Shown here in pieces: positions 25,163 to 36,790 of a stretch of 64,000 bases of DNA. Under the pieces are notes generated by a model, which worked only from the letters and a program-made list of their open reading frames with translations, was not told where the DNA came from and made no database searches. Numbering within the stretch: position 1 is the first letter of the stretch; the number at the start of each line of letters is the position of its first letter. Both the position numbers and the translations under genes were made by a program. The DNA comes from Adineta ricciae (taxonomy: Eukaryota; Rotifera; Eurotatoria; Adinetida; Adinetidae), in assembly GCA_905250025.1 (NCBI GenBank), contig CAJNOJ010000051.1:285121-349120 (forward strand). Reading direction: 5' to 3'.

Positions 25163-25720
25163 ATGAACATTTACTTTTGCGGGAGCATTCGAGGCGGTCG
25201 GCAAGATGTGGCGATCTATCAACAGATTGTTACTTGTCTAAAGACGTATGGACGAGTTTTAACTGAACATGTCGCTTTTCCCGAACTAGAGATATGTAAG
25301 TAAGAACAACTGATGTTTCAAGGCACAATTGACATTTACGGAACTTGTACAGTAGAAAAGAATCTGAACGATGCCGAAATTCTCGAACGTGATATGCAGT
25401 GGTTATCTCAAGCACATATTGTTGTTGCTGAAGTGACCCAACCATCGTTAGGTGTGGGTTTCGAAATCGCCCGTGCGATTACACTGAATAAACCTGTTCT
25501 CTGTTTGTTTCGACCATCAAGTGGCCAACGTGAGTTGGAACGACTGAATAGAATCGTTTTCATTTGTTTCTTTTTCTCTGCTTTCCAAGGTCTTTCAGCA
25601 TTGATACGTGGTTCTGCAAATAATCGCTCATTTTTTGTTGGAAATTACGAACAACGGGAAGATATCGAAAAATTTATTCGAGATTTTATGAGTTATTGTT
25701 CACAGAAGCGAACAGTTTGA
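25163..25720 (+). CDS. DNPH1: 2'-deoxynucleoside 5'-phosphate N-hydrolase 1
   Basis: The reading MNIYFCGSIRGGRQDVAIY, TYGRVLTEHVAFPE, NDAEILERDMQWLSQA, VVAEVTQPSLGVGFEIARA, LCLFRPSSGQ, LSALIRGSANNRSFFVGNYE follows DNPH1 (Rcl) closely, including the substrate-binding GSIRGG motif and the catalytic Glu in AEVTQPSLGVG. The enzyme cleaves the N-glycosidic bond of 5'-monophosphate deoxynucleotides, acting in nucleotide-pool sanitation. Three exons; the first intron is taken as 57 nt, starting gtaagtaag and ending in gtacag, and the second runs from gtgagttgg to tccaag. It lacks the long N-terminal extension of the human protein. Confidence 0.92.
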
Positions 25721-25818
25721 GTTTTTCTCGATGAACTAACGTTGTTTTGAACTAGTCATTTCGATAGTCTGCATTTTAGATTTCTAAATCGATTGAAAAG
25801 AAAGAAAAACAAAGCACA

Positions 25819-26586
<768 letters not shown>

Positions 26587-26956
26587 ATCAAACTAAAAGT
26601 ATTCCATTAATTTCAATCGTCTCTTTTCTCCCTCTCTCTCTCTCATTGTGCGTATGGTTTGTTTGTCTTCTTTTCTTAAATAAAACAAAACACAGACTCA
26701 TTTTATTCGTCCTATTTTTATTTCTGAGTTTTATTCAACTGTGAAGACATCCTAGAAACTATTGTTACACGAAATGTTTGTGTTTTCCTTCGTAGTTTCT
26801 CTGTTCATACGTCATGTGTTTGTTATAAGTTGACAAGAATAAAACGAATATCTTGCATGAATCTTGCCCATTTCTTCAATGAGAAAACAAACGATGCCGA
26901 TGGCATGGAGTGTGCGATGTTTAGTTCAGTTTTAGATCGGTTCGTATGTCATTTCG
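26587..26956. other. Spacer between tandem ARF genes
   Basis: ARF 3' flank with a (CT)n tract near 26627-26644, and the upstream region of the divergent paralogue. No ORF of note. Confidence 0.5.
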
Positions 26957-27760
26957 ATGAACACGTCCGCTTACCAGTACCTTTTTGGTAAGCAAAGAAA
27001 GCGAACTCTAATGCTCGGCTTGAAAGATTCGGGTCAGTTAAGTGCAAGTAGTAGAAATCGATGACGTTCTCTCCTTTCTCTAGGTAAAACAACAATTTTG
27101 AAGCGACTCAACTTAGGAGAAGTTGTGACATCCATTCCGACTGCTGGTGAAACAAGATTCTTTTCAATCTGATCATACGTATATGCATTGTTTCGCCGTA
27201 GATTTTAGTATGGAAATAATGAAGTATAAAACCAATACGATCGTGTCTTGGGATCTTCAAGGAAAGGTAAATGTGTATTTTAACGAACTTAAACTTGACC
27301 AGTTGTTGCACTTAGGAAGAACAACATGTACGTTGGCGTCCATATTTTCGGGACACGGCATGTAATAGCACCAGTTACTAATAAAACACGGCTATGTACA
27401 GAACAAAATATATTTCAGATCTTATTTTGGTGATTGATAGCGCTGATTACGAGTATATCAATGTTGCACGGGATGAATTGCATCAATTACTCTCCGAATC
27501 TGACCTTTCTTGTGCACATTTACTTGTCTATGCTAACAAAAGCGTAATTTCTAATGCTCACTTTTTCTCGAAATGAAACTCATCTTTATGTTTTCTAGGA
27601 CCTAACGAATGCCATGAGTATTGCCAAGATCATAGATGAACTTGAGCTCGACTCAGTAAAAGATCGTCGATGGAAGGTGGAGCAAACTTGTGCCACTACT
27701 GGTGTAGGCCTCTTTGAAGGTTTAGAATGGTTGACAAAGCATTCCGAAAACTTTGAATGA
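26957..27760 (+). CDS. Divergent ARF-like GTPase paralogue, atypical G3 motif
   Basis: Starts MNTSAYQYLFGKQRKRTLML. The spliced reading keeps the ARF layout and the same intron in the P-loop: GLKDSGKTTILKRLNLGEVV, then TSIPTADFSMEIMKYKT, VSWDLQGK, EEQHVRWRPYFRDTA, LILVIDSADYEYINVARDEL, NKSDLTNAMS, TCATTGVGLFEGLEWL. Differences from canonical ARF: Gly2 is replaced by Asn, so there is no N-myristoylation site; the switch I Gly-Phe-Asn is changed to Asp-Phe-Ser; and the G3 motif DVGGQ is DLQGK, so the catalytic Gln becomes Lys and the second-to-last Gly position shifts. The frame is open through all exons, so it is probably an expressed, functionally diverged gene and not a pseudogene. It sits 370 bp downstream of the canonical ARF on the same strand, suggesting a tandem duplication. 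Confidence 0.8.
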
Positions 27761-27870
27761 ATGTTTGTTTTTGTGGTTATTTATCTCGAATAAATCTATT
27801 TTTTTTTATTACTCGTGCGTTTTTAGTTCAATTATTCGTAGACAACAGATACATTATGATTGTTTTTAGA

Positions 27871-28754
27871 ATGGAAACATGGCCAGAAGAAGTTGTTCGT
27901 GCATTTAATAGGTTTGTATTACACTATCATTCTCTGTCTCCTTTGTAAAGTGCTGCCATATGATTCAAGATCAAAATTCAATCGCGATGAAACGAAAAAA
28001 TATGAATTAGTGTTGTATAAACCAATCGAACCAATCTTACAAGAAGGTCCTCAGTAAGTAATAGTAGTAATGAGGAAAGCTATCGCGTCAGATGTTTGCT
28101 TGACAGATGTGGAATTGTCGCTTTGGCAATGGCAATGAATAATCATTCGTGTAATGTAAAAGTGCAAAGTATCTTTGAAAAAGCAAAGGAACTGTTATAT
28201 ACCATTCAAGGTGAATTATTCGATGGTAAAGAAGTTCTAGAATCATATGCGAATTATTCTTATCGATTCACTTGCTTAGCTCGTGTCATACCACATCTTT
28301 GTGAGCAATTTAATTTGACTGCGACTGTTCATCAATGGGCAAAAGTGACGGATCTTGTTGATTGTCTTCAATCCGGATGTATCTGTCTTGTTCCGTAAGA
28401 GAAAGAGATTGTCTTGGATGTTTTTGCTTCGTAGTTCACAGTTTTCCAATCTTAATTAGATATGACTCCGATGCTAACCACGAACCATGTTTGAAGAAAG
28501 GTCATCGAGCACATTGGCTTCTTGTTCATGGTTATCTGAAGGAATTGACATCATCTCCATCGAACGAATATGATCTAGTGTTAGTACAGCATGGGAAAAG
28601 TAAATTTCTCGGTGCATTTTCGATGCTGGATCTTTTTCAAAGTAATGGCCAACTAGTAGACATCGATCCTAAACGACGAATAGACTCCGAATACTGTCTG
28701 CCGAAAGATGCATCGCTCAAAGAGACTTTGTGCAATTTGTTCGTAGCAATATAA
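27871..28754 (+). CDS. ACTMAP: Actin maturation protease (C19orf54/UPF0692)
   Basis: The conserved core begins with PIEPILQEGPQCGIVALAMA, whose Cys is the catalytic nucleophile of this cysteine peptidase family, and continues with YTIQGELFDG, LVPYDSDANHEPCLKKGH, HRAHWLLVHG (His) and FLGAFSMLDLFQSNGQLVDI. The exon join at PQ|CG uses an intron from about 28055 to 28107; a second intron follows CLVP. ACTMAP removes the acetylated N-terminal residue of immature actin in animals. The start is uncertain: 27871 gives METWPEEVV with an unusual donor, while 27860 opens a continuous frame without that intron. The gene starts about 110 bp after the ARF paralogue. Confidence 0.88.
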
Positions 28755-28938
28755 TCATGAAGTTATCTTGACCGAACCGAATCACTTGGTGACACATATA
28801 TGTTTTGTTAATATGCGACATCTATCATTATTTTACCCATACGTATCCAATATATGTACATCTGTAAATAAACAATCATACCTATTGTAATTTGGTGGAC
28901 GAAAAATAATCATTGATTCGTTGTATTGATATTCCACT

Positions 28939-31900
28939 ATGACTATATTCGAAGGTTTGCTGAATAAATGGACAAACATTCTCAAAGGTTGGCAAACTCG
29001 TTATTGTGTGCTCGATCCTACTCAAGGAACGCTTGTTTACTATACAGTATGAGACGAAAAGCGAGAATTTCCTGTCCAACTGAGAACGACCATTTGTTTT
29101 AGTCGAGAGAAAATGTCCGTAAAGGTGAACGACGTGGTGTGATTCTATTGAAGGTTAATCATCCAGAAACGCATTCCTAATCATTTCCTTTCTTTAGGGA
29201 GCACACATAGGTATTGACGTCGAAGACGACACGACAGTAAGAAGATCTTTTTTTCGAAAACAACTATACGCATCATTGTTAGTTTACGATTCGATCTTAC
29301 GGTAAAACATTCCATTTTCAAGGTGGAGTTTCATGTCCATTATCTTATCTTAGAAGTCAGGTCTTTTTCGTTTTGTTTCTTTCGTAGCCCGTGATATTGA
29401 AGAAAGACGAAAATGGCTATGTAATCTCGAAGACACTATTAGTTTTAATACTATTAATACTGTATATCATCGTATTCTTTCTGTTTGTTGTTATTATAGA
29501 AAAAAAACGATATTTTATTTATCAGGATAGATTATCATCTGTAAACACAACACTTTTTCAAAAGAGAATCCTAGAAGCTGATGGGATCTTACAAATATTA
29601 ATTGACCGAGTAGAGGTGAGTAATTGACGATGCTTTACCGAATTTAAATGTCTTTTCTTTCAGGAATTAGAAGAAATCAGTAGTCAACGCCGAGCTGACG
29701 GAAAAGAAAACTGCTATGAACATATCATTCTGTCCTCTCGAGTAACTGGAAACTGATCTTGACAAAGACTTTTCTAAACGTTTTTCTTTTCTAGAGGTTA
29801 ATCGAATCTGTTAAACACTCCATCGTCTCACTTCAGTTAGCAAAAGTAAGTATATTTCGTTTGTTCGACATACCCTTCTCCCCCACCTAGGTCAGACGGT
29901 ATTTCTTAGACAAGGTTAACGATGATGTTTAAATAATGAGTGTGGAAGCTGGTTACTATACATATATATGTTATAGTTTTTCTCTCCATCATCCGTACAA
30001 TATTCTTTGACGAACGAAGAACTTCTACTTTCGGTATGAAGAGCTGCAGGACATGTTTACTAATATAATTATTGCTCGTTTTTCCTGTTACTCGTAATGA
30101 GCATATCATAATTAGTAATTGAATTTTTAGAAACATATGGATCCGCAGACGGAAACTTTTCTGCCACCCATGAACGGTGATGATAAAATTACTGCAGACA
30201 ACAATATTTCCCTTGAAGGTTTGCTAAAACAAGACTTTATATCAGTATCAATTTGTATGATATATTCTTTAGCCTTGAATATCCAAGACGCTGTAGAAAA
30301 CACTGCAAAAGCTCCCACTCTAGCTGATTCTGGCAGTGATAATGACGACGACGATGACGACGAATTTGAAGATGCCAATGATACAATAGAGTGGGTTGCA
30401 TATGTATTCTCTGCTTTAAATCATTTTGATTTATTAATTTAGAATATCTACATGTTCGCCGCTCTCTACTGAACAAGATGAAACACCGTAAGCGAATCCC
30501 ACAGATTTATAATGAACATCTGTTTCTCGTTTAGTACTGCTGAAACTAATTCAAACATCACGTTTGAGCAATATGAAGCAGCGTATGAGGAAGCACCCGA
30601 AGACGATGGTTTGTTGTTCTTTCTTTGATAAAATATATAGTCATTGATTTTGCGATTTTAGTTGCACCAAACGATGGAACTATTATCAAGCATATCATTT
30701 CTCAGGTAAGGATTCGTAAATGTACAATGAAAATACATCATTCTTTTTTTTTGTTACGTCTTTCTAGTGTAGTTTATTTATGGATTTAACTAAAATAACA
30801 TTACCAACATTTATTCTTGAGCGACGGTCTTTTCTAGAGATGCTCGCTGATTTTCTTGCACATCCAGATGAATTTGCCAAGTAAGCCCAACAAAAGAATT
30901 ACTTGTATTCGTACACATTTTCCTCGATGTAGTATTACAGACTATCCTACGCCACGTGAACGCTTTATACAAGTTGTGAAATGGTATCTATCCGCTTTCC
31001 ACGCTGGACGAAAAAGTCCTGTTCCTAAAAAGCCATACAATCCAATTCTTGGTGAAATATTTCAATGCTCATACGATATTGGTTTATCATCTTCTGAAGT
31101 ATGCCGCACTCTTACTCTCGCCCATATTCACGGTTCATTTGTTTTTTGTTGTTATAGTCAACATTGACTAAAGATGGTCCCGTTCCATGGGCGTCGGATC
31201 ACAATGTGACTTTCATTGCTGAGCAAACATCCCACCATCCGCCAAGTGAGTGCAATCGAACTGGTGTTGTGTTTCAATTGACAATAAATCTCGTTTCTTT
31301 CAGTTGCATCTTTTTATGCTGAATGTCCGGCAAAACGAATCCAGCTCGACGGATGCCTTTGGACCAAATCGCAATTTCTTGGTCTTTCTATAGGTGTTCA
31401 CATGGTCGGTGATGCAACTATAACCTTACTTGATCATGACGAACGTTACGTATTAACATTTCCAAGTGCTTACGGCCGGTAAATACACAATCTTCTTCTT
31501 CGTTGAATTCATTCTATTCGTATAGTAACATTCTTCTTGTGCCTTGGTTTGAAATGGGCGGCAAAGTGTTGATTACTTGTGAGAAAACCGGCTACTCAGC
31601 AAATATTGAATTCTTAACGAAAGTATGCTGTATTAACGAACACTGCCTTTTATCTACGTTCATTGTATAGCCATTCTATAACGAAAAGAAGCATAAAATA
31701 ACTGCCACTCTGTTTGGTCCAGATAAAAAAGAGTTTTGTAAGATCGATGGTGAATGGAACGGTGTCATGAACGCGAAATATAGCGAAGCAAAAGCGGCAG
31801 AAGTTTTCTTCGATACAAAAACGACACCGATCATCAAAAAGATTATTCGGCCAATTGCTGAACAAGATGAACACGAAAGTCGCCGGTAGTTTGATAGATA

Positions 31901-32218
31901 GAAAAAAAGAGTTCGAATGTTAGTCATTTGTTGTGCTGTGATATTTCAGTATGTGGAAAGATGTCACTTATTATTTAAAACACAAGCAAATGGATAAAGC
32001 TACGGCAGCGAAATCGTTTCTGGAGCAACGTCAACGTGAAGACGCGAAGCAACGTGCTGCAGAATCAGTTAAATGGCAGACAAAAGTATGTCAACATCTT
32101 GTCCTTTGATGTCCAAGTGCACTGCTTTTATATTTGATTGTAGTATTTCACTGAATCAGGTGAACAAAAATGGACTTATGGAAATAAACTATCGAAACGC
32201 ATCCAATCGCAATCTTAA
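28939..32218 (+). CDS. OSBPL9: Oxysterol-binding protein-related protein, ORP9 type
   Basis: Many short exons encode an N-terminal PH domain ([52 protein letters not shown]), a coiled region, an acidic segment, and the C-terminal ORD lipid-transfer domain: [49 protein letters not shown], the ORP fingerprint [24 protein letters not shown] and [19 protein letters not shown]9 exchanges PI4P and sterol or phosphatidylserine at ER-Golgi/late endosome contacts. A FFAT-like motif DEFEDANDT, preceded by an acidic run, lies before the ORD as in ORP9 and would bind VAP proteins. The C-terminus is short, [10 protein letters not shown]. Exon positions follow GT-AG joins that restore these motifs. Confidence 0.93.
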
Positions 32219-32522
32219 ATTCCAAAATGGATTTTGATTTTTTTTTGTTTTTGACTTTTGTTTTCGTCATTTTTCCATGTATTTTTAATTACGCATCCGT
32301 GATTCTTTCCGATTATAACCGAGTGATATCGCAATCTATCTCACTCAGTCAGATTGGAGTCGATGTTTTATTTATTTGCAAAAAAAAGCCAAAGACTAAT
32401 TGACGCATATCGGTGCTAGTTTTCACACATGTATATTTGTCTTTTTTTTCTAATTATTAATATATACATACTGTTCTATTCTATGTGCGTTGTTTAGATA
32501 TTTGTTACAACAATAGAAAAAT

Positions 32523-32996
32523 ATGTCTTCCAAAACTGATGCTGTCTCAACGGCTAAATCTGGCGGTACGAAAGCACCAAGTTCCACAGCGAGTGGACGA
32601 CCAGTATTGAAAAATTTAACACGTGCGAGAGTACCACGAGCTGGTCTCATTGGTGTTAGCATGGCGATAGTAGGCGCAGTTACATGGAAAGTACTAGTAT
32701 CTGATCGACACAAAGATCATTTTACATCGTTTTATAAGTAAATGACACACATTGTTTTGCATAATGTATTTGTCCTTTTCTTAGATCTTTCGATCCAGAA
32801 CGTGATTATGCTCGTATGAAAGCCTCAGGTGTTTTTAAATCTCTTGGTAAATGACCACTTGTTCAGCCAATCGAATGAACTGGGTTTATTGTAATCTTTT
32901 TTAGAGGGAGTTGAACGACCTGCTTGGCTTAGTGAATATGAAGGTGAACTTGATGCTGCTATTGCATCGTTACGTGGTAAAACCCAGAGTGAATAA
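32523..32996 (+). CDS. COX6C: Cytochrome c oxidase subunit 6C, with extensions
   Basis: Three exons: the first to 32737, the next from about 32785, the last ending in TAA at 32994-32996. The core VPRAGLIGVSMAIVGAVTWK, RHKDHFTSFYKSFDPERDY and ARMKASGVFKSL matches COX6C, with its single transmembrane helix and the FYK.FD....M+..G+F+S motif. It is a small nuclear-encoded inner-membrane subunit of complex IV. An N-terminal Ser/Thr/Lys-rich stretch of about 30 residues precedes the helix, and the protein continues past the usual end with a Glu-rich tail (WLSEYEGELDAAIASLRG). Both extensions are longer than in vertebrates. Confidence 0.85.
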
Positions 32997-33567
32997 AGTA
33001 AGAAAAATTCTGAACAACATCATTTCATGAATTTCTTAGAGCTCCTTTCTTTAGATCAACCAAAACGAACTACTGCTGTCAATGGTAATCTTTTTCATTG
33101 CGTTCCTGATAGCAGTAGTCTCCAACAAACATGATAAACATTTGGCTGCCTCATTCCCATATCTTTGTTCTCCGTTCAGCTTAGTTCCATAACGTCCATT
33201 TTGTTCCCCCTTGGTTTTTTTTCTTTCTTTTGTAATAAAGCTGATAACTGCTTAAACAGAAGCTTACTAAAATTCACCGAATACTCGAGATACATTAGTA
33301 TTAGAACATGTTTTCTTCTAATGTTATCTAAACCTTGAGTATGAAATTCTTTGAGAATTGCGCGCTTTTGAATATGTTGGCTATATACTACGAAGTCCAC
33401 ACAACAGATTCTGAATCATTGAGTTTTTATCTAGGTGCTATTTTTATACAAATAGAATCTTCGAACATTTAAAAAATAACCTTGTGGCTTAACCTAAACT
33501 GCTTCTCTTAATACTCGTAATCTATACGACGCTGCATGTATAGGATCAAACAATTTGAAAATCCGTA
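32997..33567. other. Intergenic between convergent genes
   Basis: 3' flanks of COX6C (+) and the zinc-finger locus (-). No credible coding exon. Confidence 0.45.
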
Positions 33568-34268
33568 CTAAACGCCTGTTGACTGCTGCGGCGAGGAGAA
33601 TACCATCGAATGTTTACAAAATACAATAAACTGCTACCTCATGATACGAAATAGCAGTTGAGGACACAGATACACTACATAAGATACATTTTGCTTTCCA
33701 AATGTCATTTGTGACGGTTGTGACTGGCGCCCAATGCCCATGACTGAAAATAAGTCTATACAAGTAGTGTTCATTGGCAGAAGAAATTCGCTGTGATTTT
33801 TGTATCAGTTTTCTGTATGCATCTTTTCGGTGAAATTTCTATAGAACAACAAGATAGCTGTGCAAAAACGTATTAGCAGTAGAGTTTGGTATGATTTTAT
33901 TCCATGAAGTAGTAATAAGCGAGAGTAGCATTGATTTCGGTGCGAAAAAGAGAGAAACACTTATAATATGGGCCTGGCAGTTTCACGTGATACTTGTCCA
34001 CCATTGTCGGATCATCATATAGAAAACAGATGTATCCTAATGACATTGCAACATGATAATAAGCAGAATCACGTGTTTAACATTCATCCAGATTAGCACA
34101 ATCGTTTGCACAGTGGCGCGCAAATACTGCCCGCGAAACAAATCTTCGACATTTGGGACATTCATCTGTTTTTCTACCGCAGATTAGTACATGGTCTCGC
34201 TTTGAGAATGATGTCAGTGGTTCTTCACAGAATGGACATGTGGTGAAATAGTTTTCGGCGTTGGTCAT
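33568..34268 (-). pseudogene. Zinc-finger gene copy A (XAF1/TRAFD1-like fingers), 3' half decaying
   Basis: The first exon is intact: MTNAENYFTTCPFCEEPL, then HVLICGRKTDECPKC and VFARHCANDC, two tandem CxxC...H...C fingers. Further 3' the locus remains alignable to copy C (36791-37857), both as DNA and in the exon reading CILCSVSVSSTAISYHE. However, the exon equivalent to IPCEYCQQ has lost its two cysteines, the exon equivalent to KLCQEDAHRKLVQK has lost its Cys, and the donor that copy C uses after LVQK reads atcacag, so it is not a GT donor. I therefore call the 3' half degenerate. The ATG at 34268 is preceded by ctag, so this exon may also be spliced to the B-box ORF upstream. The 5' fingers could still be expressed in that form. 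Confidence 0.5.
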
Positions 34269-34814
34269 CTAGATTATGGAAAATAAATGAGCATTTGTGA
34301 AAGATAGTGTCTCAGGTAACAGTCGATATTTCTTCATATGCCTACAAATTGCGAGTTTACCTGAGTTGCATCATGTTTTGTATTGCGACGTGTGTTATTG
34401 CTTTGCTCGACTAAATTAGCAGAAAAATATAAGTTGTGATTCTCAAACGTGAATACAAGTGGCATAAGACATCTTACTGCTATGTAACCATGTACACTAC
34501 TTACTCATCATTCAAAGGAAAGAAAACTTTCATACCATTGAATCATGTCGTTTGATTTCTTACATCTTCTATATCATAGTCAAATGTGAGAATATACTGT
34601 TTAAAGCTATTCCTGTCAACAGCAACCGCTGAGAACTAACGATAAACATCTATTTATTGTCACTCGAGCGATGAGCAATACATTTGATGTACCGTTGTTC
34701 GATTTAATCTAATATGAATGAAGTTTCGTTTACACTGAACAATAATAGATTCAAAGAAATGACCCTTATAAAACTCATTAACAGACTCTCTACTCGTTAA
34801 GATATTGAGCTCTT
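34269..34814. other. Gap between B-box ORF and zinc-finger copy A
   Basis: Contains a short candidate minus-strand exon (about 34367-34413) reading VEQSNNTRRNTKHDATQ, bordered by atttag on its 5' side and gtaaact on its 3' side. If spliced, it would connect the B-box ORF to copy A in frame. Confidence 0.35.
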
Positions 34815-35342
34815 CTAATCAGTCAATTTACCTGGTGTCATCACACTTATTTTAGCAATGAATGGTGCATTATCTTTTTGAATCACAATATTTGGTACAT
34901 TGAGAAGTTGTTCTTTCAGTTCATCTAGCTCTCTATTCCAGTAATCAAGATCCATTTCAAAGAAGTCATTTTCTTCTTGACTTTGTTTTATCTTATCTGT
35001 TAACTTGTGCAGTTTATCATCTAATATAGTACAATGTTCAAGAAGATGTTGCGATAATGTTTGTCGAGTATCAGCTGCCACTTGTCGGATTTTCTTAATC
35101 GAATCATTTTCCCATCGAGAAATCTCTTTCATATAAGTATGCTGTTCCAGCAGTTCCACTTGTGTATCAGTAAGTGCTTGTCGAAATAGATCACGTTTCA
35201 CTCCAACGGCATCCAGTTGATTGGTTAGGTCTTCTCGATGCTTCGGAAAATCCGATAAACAAAAAATTCTCAAGCAACCTTCACATCGAACTCCACCCTT
35301 TTCTTTTCCACAGATACAGCAAGACGCTTTTCTAGTTGCCAT
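34815..35342 (-). CDS. B-box-like zinc-finger / coiled-coil protein
   Basis: Reads MATRKASCCICGKEKGGVRC, then EGCLRIFCLSDFPKHRE, a B-box-type CxxC...CxxC...C...H motif, followed by about 110 residues of coiled-coil-like sequence with heptad Leu/Ile (LTNQLDAVGVKRDLF, QHLLEHCTILDDKLHKL, YWNRELDELKEQLLN). It ends PNIVIQKDNAPFIAK..MTPGKLTD as an unspliced ORF. Such B-box/coiled-coil genes form expanded families in rotifers (family knowledge). An upstream in-frame ATG at 35381 exists; I prefer 35342 because the next residues begin the family core. A donor within ACACCAG|gtaaatt could instead splice to exons near 34413 and 34268. Confidence 0.7.
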   Translation of the reverse strand: MATRKASCCICGKEKGGVRCEGCLRIFCLSDFPKHREDLTNQLDAVGVKRDLFRQALTDTQVELLEQHTYMKEISRWENDSIKKIRQVAADTRQTLSQHLLEHCTILDDKLHKLTDKIKQSQEENDFFEMDLDYWNRELDELKEQLLNVPNIVIQKDNAPFIAKISVMTPGKLTD

Positions 35343-35586
35343 TCCTTGTCTGTTTGTATGACGGTGTTTGAAAACAGTCACTCGGAAGAAGAGAAGCGAT
35401 ACTTTTAAACTTTTTAAAATCTTCTTTTGTCAACACCATAGAAAAGAAAAATACCTTTCACCTTCAGTGAATCACACGTGGCTTACACTTCACAGAATAT
35501 GTTTATGACGAGATCTATACCGAAAAAAAAAAAGAAGTTCAGATAAAATTTTCTCAAAGTTTGTCGAATGAACGATAGTATCATCC

Positions 35587-36569
35587 TCAACTTTGAAGCG
35601 AAGGTAAACGAAAAGCTTTTTGATACTGTGCCTCAGTAGCCGCTTTGTCAGGATTTTTCTGGCATATTTTCTATTTGATAAAATGGTCATAATAAGGTTT
35701 CAATCAATGAAATAATCATTACCTCGTGAAATGATAGAGAAAATGCATGTGGTTCGTCTCCACAATATTTACAATGCTTTAAGTCGGTAGCTACGTTTTG
35801 GTTGTCAGTACTGCAAAAGTCAAATTACATAGTATAGCAAGTGAAACGTAAAGACAAACCTGGATTCATTGTGTTGCCGTTCGGCATATTGTTGAAAACA
35901 CGCTGTCTACATAACTGAAATTCTATAATTGTCCATAATATCTAATGAAGTTTTACTGTGTGTTGTTGATAGTGCTCCCATTGAATTAATTGTCTGCAAA
36001 ACTCACAAGGAATCTCAGTGGACTGATTGGAAGGATTGACATAATCTTAGAAAATTAACGAAGCTATTTAGAAAATCCTGCAGTTCCTTGGATTACCCAG
36101 TTGAGAGTCTGCGGTGGGATCGATTCGTGATTGTTGTTTTTTTGCTCTGGCATTACTTGGATTGCGTAAACAATTATTCTAAGAAAGAAAAAGGTAATTA
36201 GTCAATGACCGAGACACCATTGATGTTCACTTCATGTATCTCTTGTTCGACTTTCTCACATTGTTGATGACAGAACTGACAACGAATAATGATTTTGCTT
36301 TGCTGTAATGCGCTACTTATAGCTGGTATGCGTTCCGAGATGCTACGCTGATTCGAGGCAGCACTTGTTTCATTCTCCAGTTCGTCTGGATCGACACAGC
36401 GATTTTCATAATGATAGGCAAACACAGCTCGACGAACAAACTTTCTGCATCGAGGACATTCATCGGTTTTATTACCGCATATGAGTAAATGGTCTGCTAA
36501 TTCAGACTCTTGTAATTCTTTATCACAGAACATGCATGGCCGGACTCGTGTAGAACCTGTCTTAGACAT
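35587..36569 (-). CDS. Zinc-finger gene copy B (XAF1/TRAFD1-like modules)
   Basis: Begins MSKTGSTRVRPCMFCDKE, with fingers CMFCDKELQESELADHLLIC and CPRCRKFVRRAVFAYHYE. It continues through short introns with CQFCHQQCEKVEQEIHE | NNCLRNPSNARAKKQQ, IPCEFCRQLIQWEHYQQH | QTACFQQYAERQHNE, and CKYCGDEPHAFSLSFHE | KICQKNPDKAATEA, to KAFRLPSLQS and a stop at 35587-35589. The bar marks an intron at the same place in each module, between the His and the last Cys. The finger spacing resembles XAF1/TRAFD1-type TRAF-like zinc fingers, which in vertebrates regulate innate immune and apoptotic signalling. The assignment is by pattern; I cannot name an orthologue. Confidence 0.72.
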
Positions 36570-36790
36570 AATACGTTAGATCTGAAACGGAGACTGATGA
36601 GAGTCTGATGAGATTTATTCAATCTTTTTTGTTCGCTCGTGCGTTTATTTAAAAAAATGTACAGCAAACATATTGACAAGTTACACCAAGAGTTCGGTTT
36701 TAGAAGAATATGCTTCTTGTTTCTGTTCAAGTCGTTTATTGTCACATCTAGCTTATTGTATGTGTAGTACGGACAATCTATATTACACCT

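Noticed and set aside
24891-25166. ORF overlapping the DNPH1 start
   Set aside because: Runs into a poly-Phe tract and is out of frame with DNPH1; chance ORF.
25295-25350. A 27-nt intron in DNPH1 ending at caag
   Set aside because: A 57-nt alternative ending in gtacag is in the same phase and fits the standard intron size.
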